64,000 nucleotides of DNA from Nostoc sp. TCL26-01 (GTDB lineage: Bacteria; Cyanobacteriota; Cyanobacteriia; Cyanobacteriales; Nostocaceae), in assembly GCF_013393945.1 (NCBI RefSeq), contig NZ_CP040297.1, forward strand, positions 372,001 through 436,000. The letters run 5' to 3'. Both the position numbers and the translations under genes were made by a program. Shown here in pieces: positions 55,593-64,000 of the stretch. The notes below the pieces were generated by a model. It did no database searches. It was not told the origin of the DNA and saw nothing but the letters and a program-made list of their open reading frames with translations. How positions within the stretch are numbered: position 1 is the stretch's first letter; every line of letters starts with the position of its first letter.

Positions 55593-57590
55593 ATGTCCTT
55601 GAAAGGAGCAGAAATTGCGAGGATCATAAAATTTGCTAATGAGAAGCAGCCGAGTCTGTTGTTAGCAATTTCCGGGGTGGCAATTATGACAACTTTACCA
55701 ATTGTGTTGCTGGCCTCTACTCCTGAAGTTGCTCATACTCGTTCACTAGCGGTTGATCACGCAGAGGTCACTGTAATAAAGGCTTCTGCACTGATTAATA
55801 AACAAGCGTGTAGCTCTCTCAAAATTTCTCAGGCTATTGAACGGTGGCAATCTCAAATTGTTGAATCCACTCAAATTTTAGTAGAGTGTGGCACTGAAGC
55901 AACTGCACCTCTGATTCGACTGCTGGAAGATGAAAGCAAAGATACCCTTAGCCGTCGTGCTGCGGCTAGGGTTTTGAGTCAGATTGGTTCTCCGAAGGCG
56001 ATCGCTGCACTAATTAGGATCGCTCAACAGCATCGCTCAGGTATTCGTGATAGCGCATTCAGGGCGATCGCCGATATTAATCCCCAAGCCAGAGATACCG
56101 TTCCTATTCTGATTGTGGCTGTCGCCGATCAGGATCTAGAAGTCAGCAGAGTGGGAATGGCAGCATTACGCCGCATCGATCCAGCTGTGCCAAATCAAGT
56201 GATCAGTTTTCTTCAAGAAGCCTTAAGAAGCAACAATACTGAAAGACGCAACACAGTTCGTTCCCTACTGAATCAACTTAGTTCCCATTCGCAAGCCAAT
56301 ATTTCATTGTTAACTCAGGCACTTGAGAGCCAACAAGAGCCAACAAGAGCGATCGCCGCCTATGTTCTGCTTCAGCTAGGACGCAAAGCCCAAGTTGCAA
56401 TTCCAGTTCTGACGAAAGCTATGCTTGATACAAGTAGCTCTGTTCGAGACACGGTTGCTTGTGCATTAGGGCGAATCGGTTCCAGGGAAGCTATTACTGT
56501 TTTAATTACGCAGTTAAAAACAGGAAATGAAGCAACTCAAGCCAGTGCAGCGATCGGACTCAGTTCTCTGACGGCTGAAGCAAGAGAAGCACTTCCCGTC
56601 TTAATTGCAGCCCTCCGAGACAACAATGAACAGGTTCGTAGCATGGCTGCCTATGCGTTGGGGCAGATGCAGAAACACGCACGTCGAGCAATTCCTGCAT
56701 TACTGGGAAGGTTAAGCGATCGCAGTGCTAATGTACGCATAAGTGCTGCTTATTCATTAGCACAGATTGCTCCAGACGATCCTAGAATAATTCGCCTTCT
56801 CGTCAGGCAAGCAGTTTCAGATGTCGATCCAACAGTTCGAGACAGTGCTACCGAATCTTTAGGACAAATTACCCCAGAGGCAGCTTCAACCCTACTGGAA
56901 ATTTTTGCCAGTCAAAACGAGAATGAGGCAGAGGCAGCTGCCCAACTCTTGCTAAATTTAGGCTCAACGGTTGACTCGTATTTGACCACTGAGAATCTTC
57001 CTAAAATACTACAAGGCATTTCCCATGTTCGGTTGAGTTTTCCGTCTAACTCTCACAGAATCGTGTTTGCGAATTATGCCCTTCGGCAACTCGGCTCTAA
57101 CATTGTTCCAACTCTCATTTCATCTTTAAATAGCCCAAATGAAGATATCCGAGTGGGAGCAACCTTAGCTCTATTGATCGGTTATTCAGAAAAATATTTC
57201 AATCGCCAATCCATTGAACCCGCTATTCCAACATTGACTCAAACGTTTCGCAACAGCCGATTACATACATTGTGGAAAAGTAAAAATCAAGCTCTAGTTA
57301 TGGCAGCAACTCAGGGTGATCAGGAAGCTTACTCATGGGTTGCAGAAATCGTGTTTGGCGATCGCCTTGGATTATCTACTTTAGCATTGCTGATTTGGTT
57401 AGATGAATCGTTTCTGGATGACCTCAAACGTGAAAATGCGATCGCTACTAACTTCGTGCGAGAAGAGGTTTTTGGTATAAGTGCAGCAGGAGGAGGAGAA
57501 TTAGTAGCGGCACTTCCACTCAAGAACAACCGTCCTGCTATTTGTCGTATAATTTTTATGCAAAAATTTCTTTGGAGATGTCGTCAATAA
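55593..57590 (+). CDS. HEAT-repeat protein 1 of the trio, exported or membrane-anchored
   Basis: The 665-residue protein starts with a hydrophobic segment (about 20-42, SLLLAISGVAIMTTLPIVLLAS), then has C73 and C99 on a helical cap and about a dozen HEAT/PBS-type repeats (for example DTLSRRAAARVLSQIGSPKAI, SSVRDTVACALGRIGSREAI). The end is GGGELVAALP followed by the tail RPAICRIIFMQKFLWRC-RQ, with C651 and C663. The same N-terminal Cys pair and tail recur in the next two genes. HEAT repeats form curved solenoids for protein binding; a periplasmic scaffold with disulfides is inferred. The next gene starts 17 bases later. Confidence 0.85.
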   Translation: MSLKGAEIARIIKFANEKQPSLLLAISGVAIMTTLPIVLLASTPEVAHTRSLAVDHAEVTVIKASALINKQACSSLKISQAIERWQSQIVESTQILVECGTEATAPLIRLLEDESKDTLSRRAAARVLSQIGSPKAIAALIRIAQQHRSGIRDSAFRAIADINPQARDTVPILIVAVADQDLEVSRVGMAALRRIDPAVPNQVISFLQEALRSNNTERRNTVRSLLNQLSSHSQANISLLTQALESQQEPTRAIAAYVLLQLGRKAQVAIPVLTKAMLDTSSSVRDTVACALGRIGSREAITVLITQLKTGNEATQASAAIGLSSLTAEAREALPVLIAALRDNNEQVRSMAAYALGQMQKHARRAIPALLGRLSDRSANVRISAAYSLAQIAPDDPRIIRLLVRQAVSDVDPTVRDSATESLGQITPEAASTLLEIFASQNENEAEAAAQLLLNLGSTVDSYLTTENLPKILQGISHVRLSFPSNSHRIVFANYALRQLGSNIVPTLISSLNSPNEDIRVGATLALLIGYSEKYFNRQSIEPAIPTLTQTFRNSRLHTLWKSKNQALVMAATQGDQEAYSWVAEIVFGDRLGLSTLALLIWLDESFLDDLKRENAIATNFVREEVFGISAAGGGELVAALPLKNNRPAICRIIFMQKFLWRCRQ

Positions 57591-57607
57591 TTTAAAATTA
57601 GTTATTT

Positions 57608-58690
57608 ATGATTAATATTGTAATTCAATTGAGTGTAAGTTTAATTATTTTACTTCCCTATTTCACTTTTAGCGGTTTGTTGAAAAGTAATTTTAATAAC
57701 TCACTAATCAACTTAACTAATTATAAAAAAGCACAGGAAGTAAGTACAAAGATATGTACAAACACAAGAATTGAGGATTTAATTAGTCAATTACAAACTT
57801 TAAAAGGCTCATCAGTTGAGATCACTTTTATCCTTAACGAGTTGGTTAGTTGTGATTCACAGGCTGTTCCTGCTTTGATTAAAGTCTTTGAAAATGAACA
57901 AGAAAAAGTAATGGTTCGTCGGATTGTAGCTAGAGCATTAGGAAAAATTGGCTCCCAAGAAGCTATCTCTGTATTAGTTAAAGTCGCTATAAATAAAAAA
58001 TCACCTGTTTATGACAGCGCTATTAGAGCTTTAGATGATTCTGCTTTAGGACTCATATTCTTAGTTACTGCTGACCCTTTACAGCAAATGCCTATTGACA
58101 GACAAAAAGCTATTCCACTGCTTGTTCAAGCGTTAAGTCATGAGGATGAAAATATTCGATCTGCTGCTGCTGAAGCTTTAGGCAAAATTGGTCTAGATGC
58201 CCAAATTGCGATTCCAAACTTAATTGGACTTGTTGAAGATAAAAGCAGAACTGTTCGGGCTGAAGCTATTAACGCATTAGCACAAACAGGAAAGGCAGGA
58301 ATTAATGCTTTAATAGAAGCCATTAAAAACAAAAAAATAAGTTTTAGTTCTGGAGCTATAGCTCTCGTTCAATTAGAAGATAATTCAAACGTTAGGGATG
58401 TGGTAAAGAGAGCTACTCCATATTTACTTGATGCCTTTCATAATAATAAAATAGCTGGTCAAGATAGATGGATTTTAGTTCAGCTTCTAAATGCTACTGG
58501 TCAAACAAAGGCAGCAGATGAAGTATTTTCTGCATTAATTAACAGTGAAGAATCTCGTCCTATTTTGCAAAGATTGCAACCAGGTGGTGCAGAACTTGCC
58601 CTAGAAGCAGCGACTTCACGAGGAATCGCCAGAGAACCTGCTATATGCCGATTTAGCTTCATGCGTCGAATTTTATGGAGATGTCGTTGA
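57608..58690 (+). CDS. HEAT-repeat protein 2 of the trio
   Basis: A 360-residue relative of the preceding protein. It has a hydrophobic N-terminus (about 1-25, IVIQLSVSLIILLPYFTF), cysteines C50 and C82 around the first helices, five to six HEAT repeats (MVRRIVARALGKIGSQEAI, ENIRSAAAEALGKIGLDAQ, RTVRAEAINALAQTGKAG) and the tail GGAELALEAA then EPAICRFSFMRRILWRC-R with C347 and C359. Its stop codon overlaps the next start in TGATG, so the three HEAT genes form one operon. AT content is higher than in gene 1. Confidence 0.85.
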   Translation: MINIVIQLSVSLIILLPYFTFSGLLKSNFNNSLINLTNYKKAQEVSTKICTNTRIEDLISQLQTLKGSSVEITFILNELVSCDSQAVPALIKVFENEQEKVMVRRIVARALGKIGSQEAISVLVKVAINKKSPVYDSAIRALDDSALGLIFLVTADPLQQMPIDRQKAIPLLVQALSHEDENIRSAAAEALGKIGLDAQIAIPNLIGLVEDKSRTVRAEAINALAQTGKAGINALIEAIKNKKISFSSGAIALVQLEDNSNVRDVVKRATPYLLDAFHNNKIAGQDRWILVQLLNATGQTKAADEVFSALINSEESRPILQRLQPGGAELALEAATSRGIAREPAICRFSFMRRILWRCR

Positions 58691-59688
58691 TGTTTTTTTA
58701 TTACCAACAACTCTTGAAGCTAACTTTGCAAATTTTTCTGGGATTTTCATCGGGTCTGGCTGCTTATTTTTTATATTCTTCACCAGTCTTTCCACAAATT
58801 GCTCAATCAACCAATGAACATAATTCAGAATTTCTACTCAAAGATGTCCTAATTCCTGCATCACGAATCTGTTCTAATTCTGAGATTCAAACCTACATTA
58901 AACAGCTAGATTTGCCTTCAGAAATTGCTATTTCTAAAGCGTCTTATTATGCCTTAGTATCTCAATGTAAAGCATCAGCCGTGCCAGCATTGATTCAGGC
59001 ATTAAAGAGTCAACAGGAAAATATCCGAGCAAATGCGGCTTTAGCAATTGGCGAAATTGGCACAAAAGCGATCGCTGCAATTCCAGCTTTAATAGAGGCG
59101 TTAGACGATGAAAGTAACGCTATCCAAATAAATGCTGCCTATGCACTTGGACAAATGGGATGGGCTGCTGAACCTGCTATTCCTAGCTTAAGTCAACAAT
59201 TAAAGGATGAAAATCGAGCAGTAATTACCAGTGCTGCTTATGCGATTGGTCAAATTGGCTCATCACTTCTGAATGAAAGGTATTTCCAGATTTACGGAGT
59301 AGTTACTCAAGAGAATGGTCGTCGCCGTGTCAGCTTATCAAAAGAAGGTAGCGAACAACAAAAAGCACTTGCGATCAAACTATACATCACTTTATTTAAT
59401 GCCTTCAATGAACTTTACACTGCCCGTATCGGTAATCGTGAAGCTTGGAATCAGGATGTTAATGCTGAGACTGCCTTTCTTAGTATTGTTGATGCAATAG
59501 ACGCAATTCGTATGATTAATAATTTGTATGCCGATATTAATCCTCATCATGGAGGAACACCATATACTAATCAAGGTGGAGTAGAACTGCTTGCGACAGT
59601 ACAAACCGATATAGATAGTAAACGTCCTGCTATTTGTAAAGTTCGTTTGCTGAACCGAGTGATACCGAGATGTAAAAATAAAGCATAA
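58690..59688 (+). CDS. HEAT-repeat protein 3 of the trio
   Basis: A 332-residue protein (from the ATG inside TGATG at 58690; an in-frame start at 58675 adds five residues). It has an N-terminal membrane or signal segment (LQIFLGFSSGLAAYFLYSS), the Cys pair in RICSNSEI and VSQCKASAVP, and three or four HEAT repeats (ENIRANAALAIGEIGTKAI, NAIQINAAYALGQMG, AVITSAAYAIGQIG). A non-repeat region of about 110 residues follows, then GGVELLATVQ and the tail RPAICKVRLLNRVIPRC-KNKA with the same C-x11-C spacing. Translation is coupled to gene 2. Confidence 0.83.
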   Translation: MFFYYQQLLKLTLQIFLGFSSGLAAYFLYSSPVFPQIAQSTNEHNSEFLLKDVLIPASRICSNSEIQTYIKQLDLPSEIAISKASYYALVSQCKASAVPALIQALKSQQENIRANAALAIGEIGTKAIAAIPALIEALDDESNAIQINAAYALGQMGWAAEPAIPSLSQQLKDENRAVITSAAYAIGQIGSSLLNERYFQIYGVVTQENGRRRVSLSKEGSEQQKALAIKLYITLFNAFNELYTARIGNREAWNQDVNAETAFLSIVDAIDAIRMINNLYADINPHHGGTPYTNQGGVELLATVQTDIDSKRPAICKVRLLNRVIPRCKNKA

Positions 59689-59739
59689 TCAGTCCACCTA
59701 AAATGTAGACTGTATTTAGGCAATAGTTTGTACTAAAAG

Positions 59740-61905
59740 ATGCAGCCAACTACGTTCAAGGATCGGAATCTCCGGGGGCGTTCCTTCAAAGGACAGGATT
59801 TGTTTGGGCAAGACTTTAGCGGTGCTGATATTCGAGGTGCAAACTTTACTAATGCTACATTAATTGGGGCTAATTTCAGCCAAACGAAAGCAGGTTTACG
59901 ACGACGAGAGGCGATCGCTCTTGTTACTCTCGCATTTTTTTTAGCAATCCTCTCAGGTTTCATGACGGGTTATGGCGCAGGAGTGATCGCCAGCCTGATT
60001 GCTTTAGGAAACCAGATCAACCCCCACTCGTTTCTCTCTGGAGTCGTAGCTGTGACTCTCCTGGGAATATTTACTGGCATCACTTTTCGTAAGGGGTTAG
60101 CCTCAGCTGGAGGTACAGCCGTTTCTATTGCGATCATTGCGGCGCTATTTGCGGCGATCGCTTCTCAGGAAGTTGCTGTTGTTGCCCTCGTGCAAACTAT
60201 TGGGATTGTCAGTGCTGTCGCCGGGGTGATGGTGGGAGCCTTAGCAGTGGCTCTGATGCTAGTGATGATGGGAACCAGAGCCTTAGCAGTTATGGCTATT
60301 TTAGCTGTTCTCAGTACCTCTGTAGGCACTCAATTTGGGATTGCTGGAATTGAGTCTGACCAAATCTTTGTAATTGCCTGTGTAATTGCAGGAGCGATCG
60401 CGCTGGTGATGCTCTGCCTCAGTGGTTATACTGGGTGGCGTGCTGGGAAAGGCAGCAGGCGTTATATGCTAATTCGCAGTCTGGCGGTAGCGATCTCGAC
60501 TCAGGGAACAACTTTTCGCAAGGCTAACCTCACCGATGCCGATTTTACAGCAGCGATTCTCAAAAATACAGATTTTCGCGGGACAACACTAACTCGCACC
60601 TGTTGGCTTCAAGCCAAGCAACTAGAACAAGGGCGGTTAGAAGGCACTTATCTCAATGATGCTGCAATTCGGCAACTGGTAATCAGTAAAGATGGCCGAG
60701 AACAAAATTTTGATGACTGCAATCTGCGGGGAGTAAATCTGCAAGATGCAAATTTGACAGATATCAGCTTGATTGGGGCTGATTTGAGCGAAGCGACTCT
60801 ACAAAATGCTGACATCTCTAGAGGTAAATTGGTACAAACTCAGCTTTACCGAGCTAATTTAACCTGTGCCTGCTTGACGGGAGCCTACATTCAAGATTGG
60901 GGTATTTCCACTGATACTTGTTTAGATGAGGTGAAGTGTGAATACATTTATATGCGACTACCGACTAAAGACGATCCCGATCCTTGTCGCAAACCGGACA
61001 ATCGTCAAGAAACCTTTAAAGACGGTGACTTTTCAGATTTCATGGCTCCCATTTTGAAAACACTAGGATTATACCGCCAGCAAAATGTCGATCCCCGGGC
61101 GATCGCTCACACATTTAAAACTCTCGACCTGTATCACCATCAGGGCATCGATCCGGCGGCGGCGGCGATCGCCCTGAAGCAACTTTCAGAGCAGTATCCA
61201 GAAGCAGGGCTAGAAGTAGTTGCTTTGGAGGGAAGGGGACGAGAGAAGATTCGCCTCCAGGCAGTTGTCACGGATGCAGTCGATCGCTCCCAACTTAGCG
61301 CCCGTTACTTTGCAACTTACGATGAGATTAAAGAGTTATCATATCGTGATATGCAAACTCTATTGACAGAAATCGCCCAAAAAGATGAGCGAATTCGCAG
61401 TTTAGAGCAAATGGTGAAGACAGCAATTGATAGTAACAAATTTTACGTAGAAACTTATTATCATCTGGGGGATACCGTGTCTGAAAAAAGCTCAATCAAC
61501 ATCGAAGGCAGCACCGTTAGCGGTTTAGTACAAGGTAATATTAGCGATGTCAGTGGTGTGTTGAATTTAGGGGCAATTAGTGGCGATGTCACGAATGCGA
61601 TCGGACAACTACCCAGTGCTGATGAACCAGATAAACTAGGACTCAAGGAATTGCTGACTCAATTGCAAGGGGCAATTGAAGCTGAAACCGAGTTAAGTCA
61701 AGAAGATAAAGCGGAAGCATTAGAGCAAGTTAAGGTCTTAGCAGAAGCTGGTCAAAAGCCTCAAGATGGGCCACTAAAGAAAATGGCAAATACGGCAGTT
61801 AAGGTTATCAAGGGAACAGTTGCAAGTTTGCCACAAGCGACAACGCTGGTTGAAACTTGTAGCAAATTATTACCAATTATTACCAAACTTCTAGGAGTAC
61901 CGTAA
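59740..61905 (+). CDS. Membrane pentapeptide-repeat protein
   Basis: The 721-residue protein has a first pentapeptide block (about 6-48, NLRGRSFKGQDLFGQDFSGADIRGANF), then six or so membrane helices (about 57-235), a short block (TTFRKANLTDADFTAAILKNTDFRG, about 252-278), a longer one (about 320-390, NLRGVNLQDANLTDISLIGADL) and a cytoplasmic-type C-terminal part. That part has a beta-rich segment with SINIEGSTVSGLVQGNISDVSG (near 585-605) and a helical end (LKELLTQLQGAIEAETELSQEDKAEALEQ). It lies 51 bases after the HEAT trio on the same strand. Its function is unknown; an anchoring or sensing role with the HEAT proteins is inferred from position only. Confidence 0.85.
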   Translation: MQPTTFKDRNLRGRSFKGQDLFGQDFSGADIRGANFTNATLIGANFSQTKAGLRRREAIALVTLAFFLAILSGFMTGYGAGVIASLIALGNQINPHSFLSGVVAVTLLGIFTGITFRKGLASAGGTAVSIAIIAALFAAIASQEVAVVALVQTIGIVSAVAGVMVGALAVALMLVMMGTRALAVMAILAVLSTSVGTQFGIAGIESDQIFVIACVIAGAIALVMLCLSGYTGWRAGKGSRRYMLIRSLAVAISTQGTTFRKANLTDADFTAAILKNTDFRGTTLTRTCWLQAKQLEQGRLEGTYLNDAAIRQLVISKDGREQNFDDCNLRGVNLQDANLTDISLIGADLSEATLQNADISRGKLVQTQLYRANLTCACLTGAYIQDWGISTDTCLDEVKCEYIYMRLPTKDDPDPCRKPDNRQETFKDGDFSDFMAPILKTLGLYRQQNVDPRAIAHTFKTLDLYHHQGIDPAAAAIALKQLSEQYPEAGLEVVALEGRGREKIRLQAVVTDAVDRSQLSARYFATYDEIKELSYRDMQTLLTEIAQKDERIRSLEQMVKTAIDSNKFYVETYYHLGDTVSEKSSINIEGSTVSGLVQGNISDVSGVLNLGAISGDVTNAIGQLPSADEPDKLGLKELLTQLQGAIEAETELSQEDKAEALEQVKVLAEAGQKPQDGPLKKMANTAVKVIKGTVASLPQATTLVETCSKLLPIITKLLGVP

Positions 61906-62543
61906 AGTTTCGTAGCAGTCTGGGCATCATTTCTAAGTTTCTGCAAGGCAGTGACAATGGCTACCGAATAGGTTTTAAAATTCAATTTCTGATATAGGAA
62001 TCCGATTTGATTTCTGTTGGCGTAGCCTGTGCTTACACAAAAAATATAAGTATGTGTAGGGTGTGTTATACCATTTCACTTTAATAATGATACAAATACG
62101 TGAGTCCGTCAGTCCGTCAGGGATTGTAAATCCCTGTCTCATAGCTAAAGTCCTCTCAAGAGGACTGAATATCAGAGTCCATTTTAATGGACTTAAGCTA
62201 TGAGACCACCGTTTTAACCGTTTTAACGGTGGGCGGACAATACCCAACGAGTAAGCTATATGTATCAGGATTTTTGTGAATTGGTATTACTTCGTTAACG
62301 CACCCTACAAAAATAAAAATCTATCGCCACATTTAAAGCTTGCCACGCCACTACGTATCTGTTCAAAAATCAAGTAGTCATCCTATAGTCACGGAGCAAA
62401 CAAATAGGTACAGGCAACTAAACCAGCTACCAAGTTAGAGGAATTCATCATTGGCTTAAATCAAGAAGTAGCAACTTACTTGATGAGGATTATTCGTTAT
62501 AATTAGTAACATAACAATAGTAAACCATCTTAAAAACTCCACT
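61906..62543. other. Non-coding region with structured element
   Basis: This 638-base gap is dominated by the element at 62056-62308. Near 62018 is GGCGTAGCCTGTGCTTAC, a relative of GGCGTAGCCTGCGCTTGC at 30905. The last 230 bases are unremarkable and should hold the promoter of the next gene. Confidence 0.5.
62056..62308. mobile_element. Composite palindromic element with multi-branched core
   Basis: Outer 13-base ends GTAGGGTGTGTTA and TAACGCACCCTAC pair with one mismatch, and inner ATACCA-TTCAC ends follow. The core (62104-62238) folds on itself: CAGGGATT/AATCCCTG, a nine-base stem CTCATAGCT/AGCTATGAG enclosing the two hairpins AGTCCTCT/AGAGGACT and AGTCCATT/AATGGACT, then CCACCGTT/AACGGTGG, all closed by GTCCG/CGGAC. 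No protein is encoded. It may be a MITE or the remnant of a transposon end. Confidence 0.7.
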
Positions 62544-62858
62544 ATGAATCGTCTCACTCAAATTCTGCAAAACACATTTATCCGTGTTGAAGGTTTATTT
62601 TCGGTAATTTTCGGCAGCATTTTTAGCTTTTTCGGCAACATATTTGGCACTTTTGCTAGAGTCGCTGGTTTAAATCTAAATCAGTCTAGTTATTATTTAG
62701 AATCTGAACCAACACAAAATACTCAACAGTCATTAGAAAAACCGTCAACTAAACCTACACAAAATCCCACTGTTGAAAGCTCAAGTTCTCAGCGTCGTCG
62801 TCCCAATACCACAATGGATTACTACCGCAAAATGGCTAATGAGATAAATAAAAAGTAA
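62544..62858 (+). CDS. Small conserved-looking protein with hydrophobic N-terminus
   Basis: A 104-residue protein, not recognised by name. The first part is Phe-rich and amphipathic/hydrophobic (GLFSVIFGSIFSFFGNIFGTFARVAGL), likely membrane-associated; the rest is Ser/Thr/Pro/Gln-rich and probably disordered, ending in a short basic helix (TTMDYYRKMANEINKK). A hairpin with nine-base arms follows 20 bases after the stop codon. Confidence 0.7.
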   Translation: MNRLTQILQNTFIRVEGLFSVIFGSIFSFFGNIFGTFARVAGLNLNQSSYYLESEPTQNTQQSLEKPSTKPTQNPTVESSSSQRRRPNTTMDYYRKMANEINKK

Positions 62859-62877
62859 CTCAATTTTTAAAGGTTAA

Positions 62878-62904
62878 AGTAGGGTGCATAACTCACACCC
62901 TACT
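62878..62904 (+). terminator. Hairpin after the small protein gene
   Basis: The arms AGTAGGGTG (62878-62886) and CACCCTACT (62896-62904) pair perfectly over a nine-base loop. No T-run follows, so it may act as an RNA end-protecting hairpin or be another GTAGGGTG dispersed palindrome rather than a strict terminator. Confidence 0.45.
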
Positions 62905-63318
62905 CAATAATAAAATTATTGAAAAACTTAAATTTTATTCATATAGAAATAACCTTTTAATTCTGACAAATTAATTTGATGCTTATAGGTAATATAAATA
63001 TATATCTTTTAACAAATTGATAGATTCTACCTCTATCATTAGGTGGAAATTGCTGTGTTCAATGCTGTCTGTGCTTATAGGTCAATCTTGAGGCATAGAG
63101 TATTGATTAAGACTTTAGGTTACGAATAATGAATAGGTTGCTTGAAAACCCAAAATCAATTTTTTTTTGTTATGGTGATCCCAAAGGAATTATTAAACAC
63201 ACATTGCCAGCAAAAGCACGATACATCGTGTTTATTTAGTTGTGAATTTTCAAATAACATAAGTCGCAAAAAGAACTAAAGCTCAATAACCAGAGCATCA
63301 ACAGGGGAGGTAACACTG
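62905..63318. other. Upstream region of ppsA
   Basis: AT-rich, no gene or strong repeat. The end carries GGGGAGG at 63304-63310, the ribosome-binding site of ppsA, so this stretch must include its promoter and leader. Confidence 0.5.
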
Positions 63319-64000
63319 ATGGTGATAGTATCTCAGCAGACTTTGGCACAATTTTCTCAAGAGAAATCACTTGTTCTCTGGTTTGATGAAGTGGGAATTG
63401 GTGATATCGCTTTAGTCGGTGGAAAGAATGCTTCATTGGGAGAAATGATTCAGCAGTTAACACCCAAAGGCGTGAATGTACCTGGAGGATTTGCCACCAC
63501 TGCTTATGCTTATCGCTATTTTATCCAATCGGCAGGGTTAGAAGTTCAGTTACGAGAACTGTTTGCTGACTTGGATGTAGAGGATGTGAAAAACTTACAA
63601 GAACGGGGACTAAAAGCCAGATCGCTGTTAATGCACACCCCCTTTCCGCTAGAATTGCAACAGGCGATCGCCAAAGCATACACCAGTCTGTGTGAACAGT
63701 ATCATCCCGACACAGACGTAGCTGTCCGTTCTAGCGCTACTGCTGAAGACCTCCCCGATGCTAGTTTTGCTGGACAGCAAGAAACCTACCTGAACGTGGT
63801 GGGTGTGGAAGAAGTCTTAATGGCCTGTCATAAATGTTTTGCTTCCCTATTTACCGATAGGGCAATTTCCTATCGCCAGACTAAAGGCTTCGATCACTTT
63901 AGCATTGCTTTAGCCGTCGGTGTGCAGAAAATGGTACGTGCAGATTTAGCCACCTCTGGGGTGATGTTTTCCATTGATACAGAAACAGGTTTTAAAGATG
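63319..64000 (+). CDS. ppsA: Phosphoenolpyruvate synthase, 5' part
   Basis: PpsA makes phosphoenolpyruvate from pyruvate and ATP for gluconeogenesis. The visible 227 residues are the N-terminal nucleotide-binding domain: LVLWFDEVGIGDIALVGGKNASLGEMIQ, GVNVPGGFATTAYAY, AVRSSATAEDLPDASFAGQQETYLNV and ALAVGVQKMVRADLATSGVMFSID are typical. ATG at 63319 follows GGGGAGG by eight bases; a GTG follows it at once. The gene runs off the right window edge, so the phosphohistidine and pyruvate-binding domains are not seen. Confidence 0.93.
   Translation, partial: MVIVSQQTLAQFSQEKSLVLWFDEVGIGDIALVGGKNASLGEMIQQLTPKGVNVPGGFATTAYAYRYFIQSAGLEVQLRELFADLDVEDVKNLQERGLKARSLLMHTPFPLELQQAIAKAYTSLCEQYHPDTDVAVRSSATAEDLPDASFAGQQETYLNVVGVEEVLMACHKCFASLFTDRAISYRQTKGFDHFSIALAVGVQKMVRADLATSGVMFSIDTETGFKD

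Noticed and set aside
55391-55639. 82-codon frame before the HEAT genes
   Set aside because: Most of it is read through the GTAGCGGTAAT inverted repeat and it overlaps the start of the real HEAT gene.

Overview
The window reads as a chromosomal segment of a filamentous cyanobacterium of the Nostoc/Anabaena group. Evidence: photosystem II gene psbK behind tgt, the cyanobacterial NDH-1 subunit gene ndhM, a DUF751 (Ycf33-like) gene, an Rre1-like regulator, an ftsQ-ftsZ pair, the cyanobacterial 2-oxoglutarate decarboxylase/succinic semialdehyde dehydrogenase pair, many HIP1 sites (GCGATCGC), and intergenic heptamer repeats (CAATAGT/CAATGGT/CCTATTG types) typical of this group. Assignments rest on reading protein motifs by eye; no database search was run.

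Layout. 1-5.3 kb: repeat-rich spacer, rbfA, a DUF751 gene, a MITE-like element and a 972-residue RTX calcium-binding protein. 5.5-10 kb: an SDR/flavin monooxygenase pair convergent with a TetR regulator, a GNAT acetyltransferase and a DUF442 phosphatase-like protein. 10.9-17.3 kb: alpha/beta hydrolase, two-domain SRPBCC protein, an unusual SRPBCC-C2-lipoxygenase fusion and an aldo/keto reductase, possibly an oxylipin locus. 17.5-26 kb: a two-partner-secretion exoprotein, a HipA-like kinase with a HIRAN-domain partner, a secreted TPR-CHAT protein and a PIN toxin-antitoxin pair. 26-33 kb: housekeeping genes (GST, tgt, psbK, ferredoxin, rre1, ndhM) separated by repeats. 33.4-40 kb: a signalling block of PP2C phosphatase, CHAT-FHA protein, an unknown protein and an FHA-PrsW membrane protease. 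40-53.5 kb: class III cyclase, an XRE regulator, YciI, pheT (with a palindromic repeat inserted in frame), a PEP-CTERM-like protein, grxC-gshB, ftsZ and ftsQ. 52-55.3 kb: the SSADH/2-OGDC pair that bridges 2-oxoglutarate to succinate. 55.6-61.9 kb: three related exported HEAT-repeat proteins followed by a membrane pentapeptide-repeat protein. 62-64 kb: a highly structured repeat element, a small conserved-looking protein and the 5' part of ppsA, cut by the window edge.

The best candidates for undescribed systems are the HEAT-repeat trio, whose members share an N-terminal cysteine pair and a C-terminal PAIC-x8-RC tail; the HipA-like kinase/HIRAN pair; and the PP2C/CHAT-FHA/FHA-PrsW block. The window is also unusually rich in palindromic dispersed repeats, one of which has become part of the PheT protein.
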